Shown piece after piece: positions 5,840 through 7,139 of a DNA stretch of 7,139 nt (position 1 is the stretch's first letter; each line of letters opens with the position of its first letter). The position numbers and the translations under genes are program-made. Source of the DNA: Verrucomicrobiales bacterium. Its GTDB lineage: Bacteria; Verrucomicrobiota; Verrucomicrobiia; Limisphaerales; UBA1100. The notes under the pieces were generated by a model. It ran no database searches and had not been told where the DNA came from. It worked only from the letters and a program-made list of their open reading frames with translations. The DNA is taken from assembly GCA_011523245.1 (NCBI GenBank), contig WTHG01000194.1, positions 1-7,139 of the forward strand, in the 5' to 3' direction.

Positions 5840-7139
5840 CACGCCTCGCTGTCAATTAGCATGAAAGTCACAAGTGCTTCACTGACCTCCTCGCTATCGA
5901 CTGAACATTTCCCCATGGCCTTACCGATTTTGCCTCGGGATTTGGTGAGCTCCACATCAATGGTCAGAATGTCCCCGGGCAACACGGGTTTGCGCCATTT
6001 CACATTTTCGGCAGCCATAAAGTAGGCCAGCTTACCAATATTCTCGGCTTTTTTGAGCATCAAAATGCCCGCCACCTGTGCGATGGCTTCCAACTGCAAC
6101 ACGCCGGGCATGATGGGATGATTGGGGAAGTGCCCCTCAAAGAAAGGCTCGTTAATACTGACATTTTTCTGGGCGACGATGTGGGTGCCATCAATCGTCG
6201 TCACCCGATCGACCATCAAGAAAGGATACCGATGCGGCAGCACTTTCATGATTTGGTTCACACCCAAAATTGCGCCGTCCTGCACAATGGATTCTCGAGC
6301 TTTTTCCTCCACAGCCACCTTTGCAGGCCCATCCCTCTCCGGGGGCGGGGCAAAGGTTTCTGCTGTTTGTTTAGGTTTGCGCATTTGAGAAAGAATTCTT
6401 CGTGCCATTTCACAGTTGGCCGCGTGACTGGGCTTTACGGCGACGATGTGCGCACCGATGGGTTTTCCGGTCAGTGAAAGATCACCAATGATATCCAGAA
6501 TCTTGTGCCGGACAAATTCATTATTATATCGCAATGGCTCATTGGTGAGCACGGCATCATCACGAATGACGACGGCGTTTTCCAGGCTGCCGCCTTTGAT
6601 CAGGCCGTTCTTAAACAGGTGTTCGATCTCTTCGTAATAGCAGAAGGTTCGAGCGCGTGAGATATCGTTGCACCATGTATCCGGATTAACCTCATCGCTA
6701 AACAACTGCGTGAAACGGCCATTATCCCCGGCGCTGGTGCAGGTGATTTTCAGGCGGTCATGCGGAAACGCCGTCATCTGCGTTTCACCACTTTGTAACT
6801 CAATAGGAGCCTCAAGCTGATAAACTTCACGCTGCGCATCCTGCGCCACGATGCCAGCCTCCTCAATCATCTGACAGTATTGCGCGGAGCTACCGTCGGC
6901 TATAGGAGGCTCATTGGCATCCAATTCCACCACCGCGTTGTCGATGCTGAATCCGGAAAATGCCGCCAATACATGCTCAACGGTATGAAGCTTGACGCTG
7001 CCTTTGGAAAGTGTGGTGGAACGGTTGGTTTCAGATACGTTTTCAACCGAGGCCTCAATTTCCGGCTGACCATCAAGGTCGACCCGGCGAAAGCGAATGC
7101 CATGATTGGGCGGTGCGGGCAAAAAGGTCATGTTGACCT
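5839..7139 (-). CDS. lpxC-fabZ: Bifunctional LpxC deacetylase / FabZ dehydratase, 5' end outside window
   Basis: The N-terminal domain is LpxC, the zinc deacetylase that commits UDP-3-O-acyl-GlcNAc to lipid A. The C-terminal domain is FabZ, which dehydrates 3-hydroxyacyl-ACP in fatty acid synthesis. Numbering from the first visible Met (7131), LpxC shows HTVEH with base E52 and zinc ligand H53, zinc ligands H209 and D213 in RHKILDIIGD, and catalytic H236 in KPSHAAN. A hydrophilic Pro/Lys/Glu-rich linker spans about 250-283. FabZ begins at ILGVNQIMKVLPHRYPFLM and has GHFPNHPIMPGVLQLEA with catalytic H334 and E348. The visible part is 430 residues. The Met at 7131 is probably internal: MTFLPAP normally lies some 25 residues into LpxC, and the preceding codons read Val-Asn with no stop, as in the family's GKEV-x-x-TF stretch. 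The true start is therefore beyond the right edge. It is probably co-transcribed and translationally coupled with lpxA. Confidence 0.95.
   Translation of the reverse strand, partial: VNMTFLPAPPNHGIRFRRVDLDGQPEIEASVENVSETNRSTTLSKGSVKLHTVEHVLAAFSGFSIDNAVVELDANEPPIADGSSAQYCQMIEEAGIVAQDAQREVYQLEAPIELQSGETQMTAFPHDRLKITCTSAGDNGRFTQLFSDEVNPDTWCNDISRARTFCYYEEIEHLFKNGLIKGGSLENAVVIRDDAVLTNEPLRYNNEFVRHKILDIIGDLSLTGKPIGAHIVAVKPSHAANCEMARRILSQMRKPKQTAETFAPPPERDGPAKVAVEEKARESIVQDGAILGVNQIMKVLPHRYPFLMVDRVTTIDGTHIVAQKNVSINEPFFEGHFPNHPIMPGVLQLEAIAQVAGILMLKKAENIGKLAYFMAAENVKWRKPVLPGDILTIDVELTKSRGKIGKAMGKCSVDSEEVSEALVTFMLIDSEA

Noticed and set aside
1..7139. CRISPR array, tRNA/rRNA genes, insertion sequence, phage or toxin-antitoxin genes
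   Set aside because: I looked for repeat-spacer spacing, cloverleaf-like patterns, terminal inverted repeats with a transposase and small unknown gene pairs. The window is almost fully occupied by seven conserved housekeeping genes and none was seen.

Overview
The window (7139 bases) is chromosomal housekeeping DNA from a Gram-negative, outer-membrane-bearing bacterium. It carries lipid A genes and the MEP isoprenoid pathway. An LpxC-FabZ fusion, a moderately high G+C content, weak Shine-Dalgarno use and the uppS-cdsA-dxr gene order suggest the PVC superphylum, most likely Verrucomicrobiota. Bacteroidota also carry LpxC-FabZ fusions and cannot be fully excluded. This assignment is inference from protein style and gene order, not from a database search.

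Layout from right to left, since most genes lie on the minus strand. (1) An lpxC-fabZ fusion enters from the right edge and lacks its first two dozen or so codons. It is followed, with a one-base stop/start overlap, by lpxA. (2) A plus-strand PHP-family phosphoesterase of the histidinol-phosphatase (HisJ/HisK) type converges on lpxA, and the two 3' ends overlap by 8 bases inside a set of nested inverted repeats. (3) A short intergenic region of about 120 bases separates this gene from the divergent purA. It holds a TTGACA-type promoter facing purA, then two overlapping hairpins, the second followed by a T-run that ends at the purA start codon. (4) purA, uppS, cdsA and dxr follow as one tightly packed minus-strand operon with ATGA overlaps at purA/uppS and cdsA/dxr. 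The only real gap, 57 bases between uppS and cdsA, contains a hairpin. The last 42 bases lie downstream of dxr, where a next operon gene (rseP in many genomes) would be expected but cannot be seen.

Working together: LpxA acylates UDP-GlcNAc and LpxC deacetylates the product, committing it to lipid A. FabZ makes the unsaturated acyl-ACPs that feed phospholipid synthesis and competes with LpxA for 3-hydroxyacyl-ACP. CdsA makes CDP-diacylglycerol for phospholipids. Dxr starts the committed MEP pathway, whose products UppS turns into the undecaprenyl carrier for peptidoglycan and O-antigen. The block is therefore an envelope-precursor cluster, with purA (AMP synthesis) as its unexpected leading gene.

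All seven genes have intact catalytic motifs, and no mobile element, tRNA, rRNA or CRISPR array is visible. I do not see a convincing new biological system. The most interesting signal is the possible attenuator-like leader before purA.
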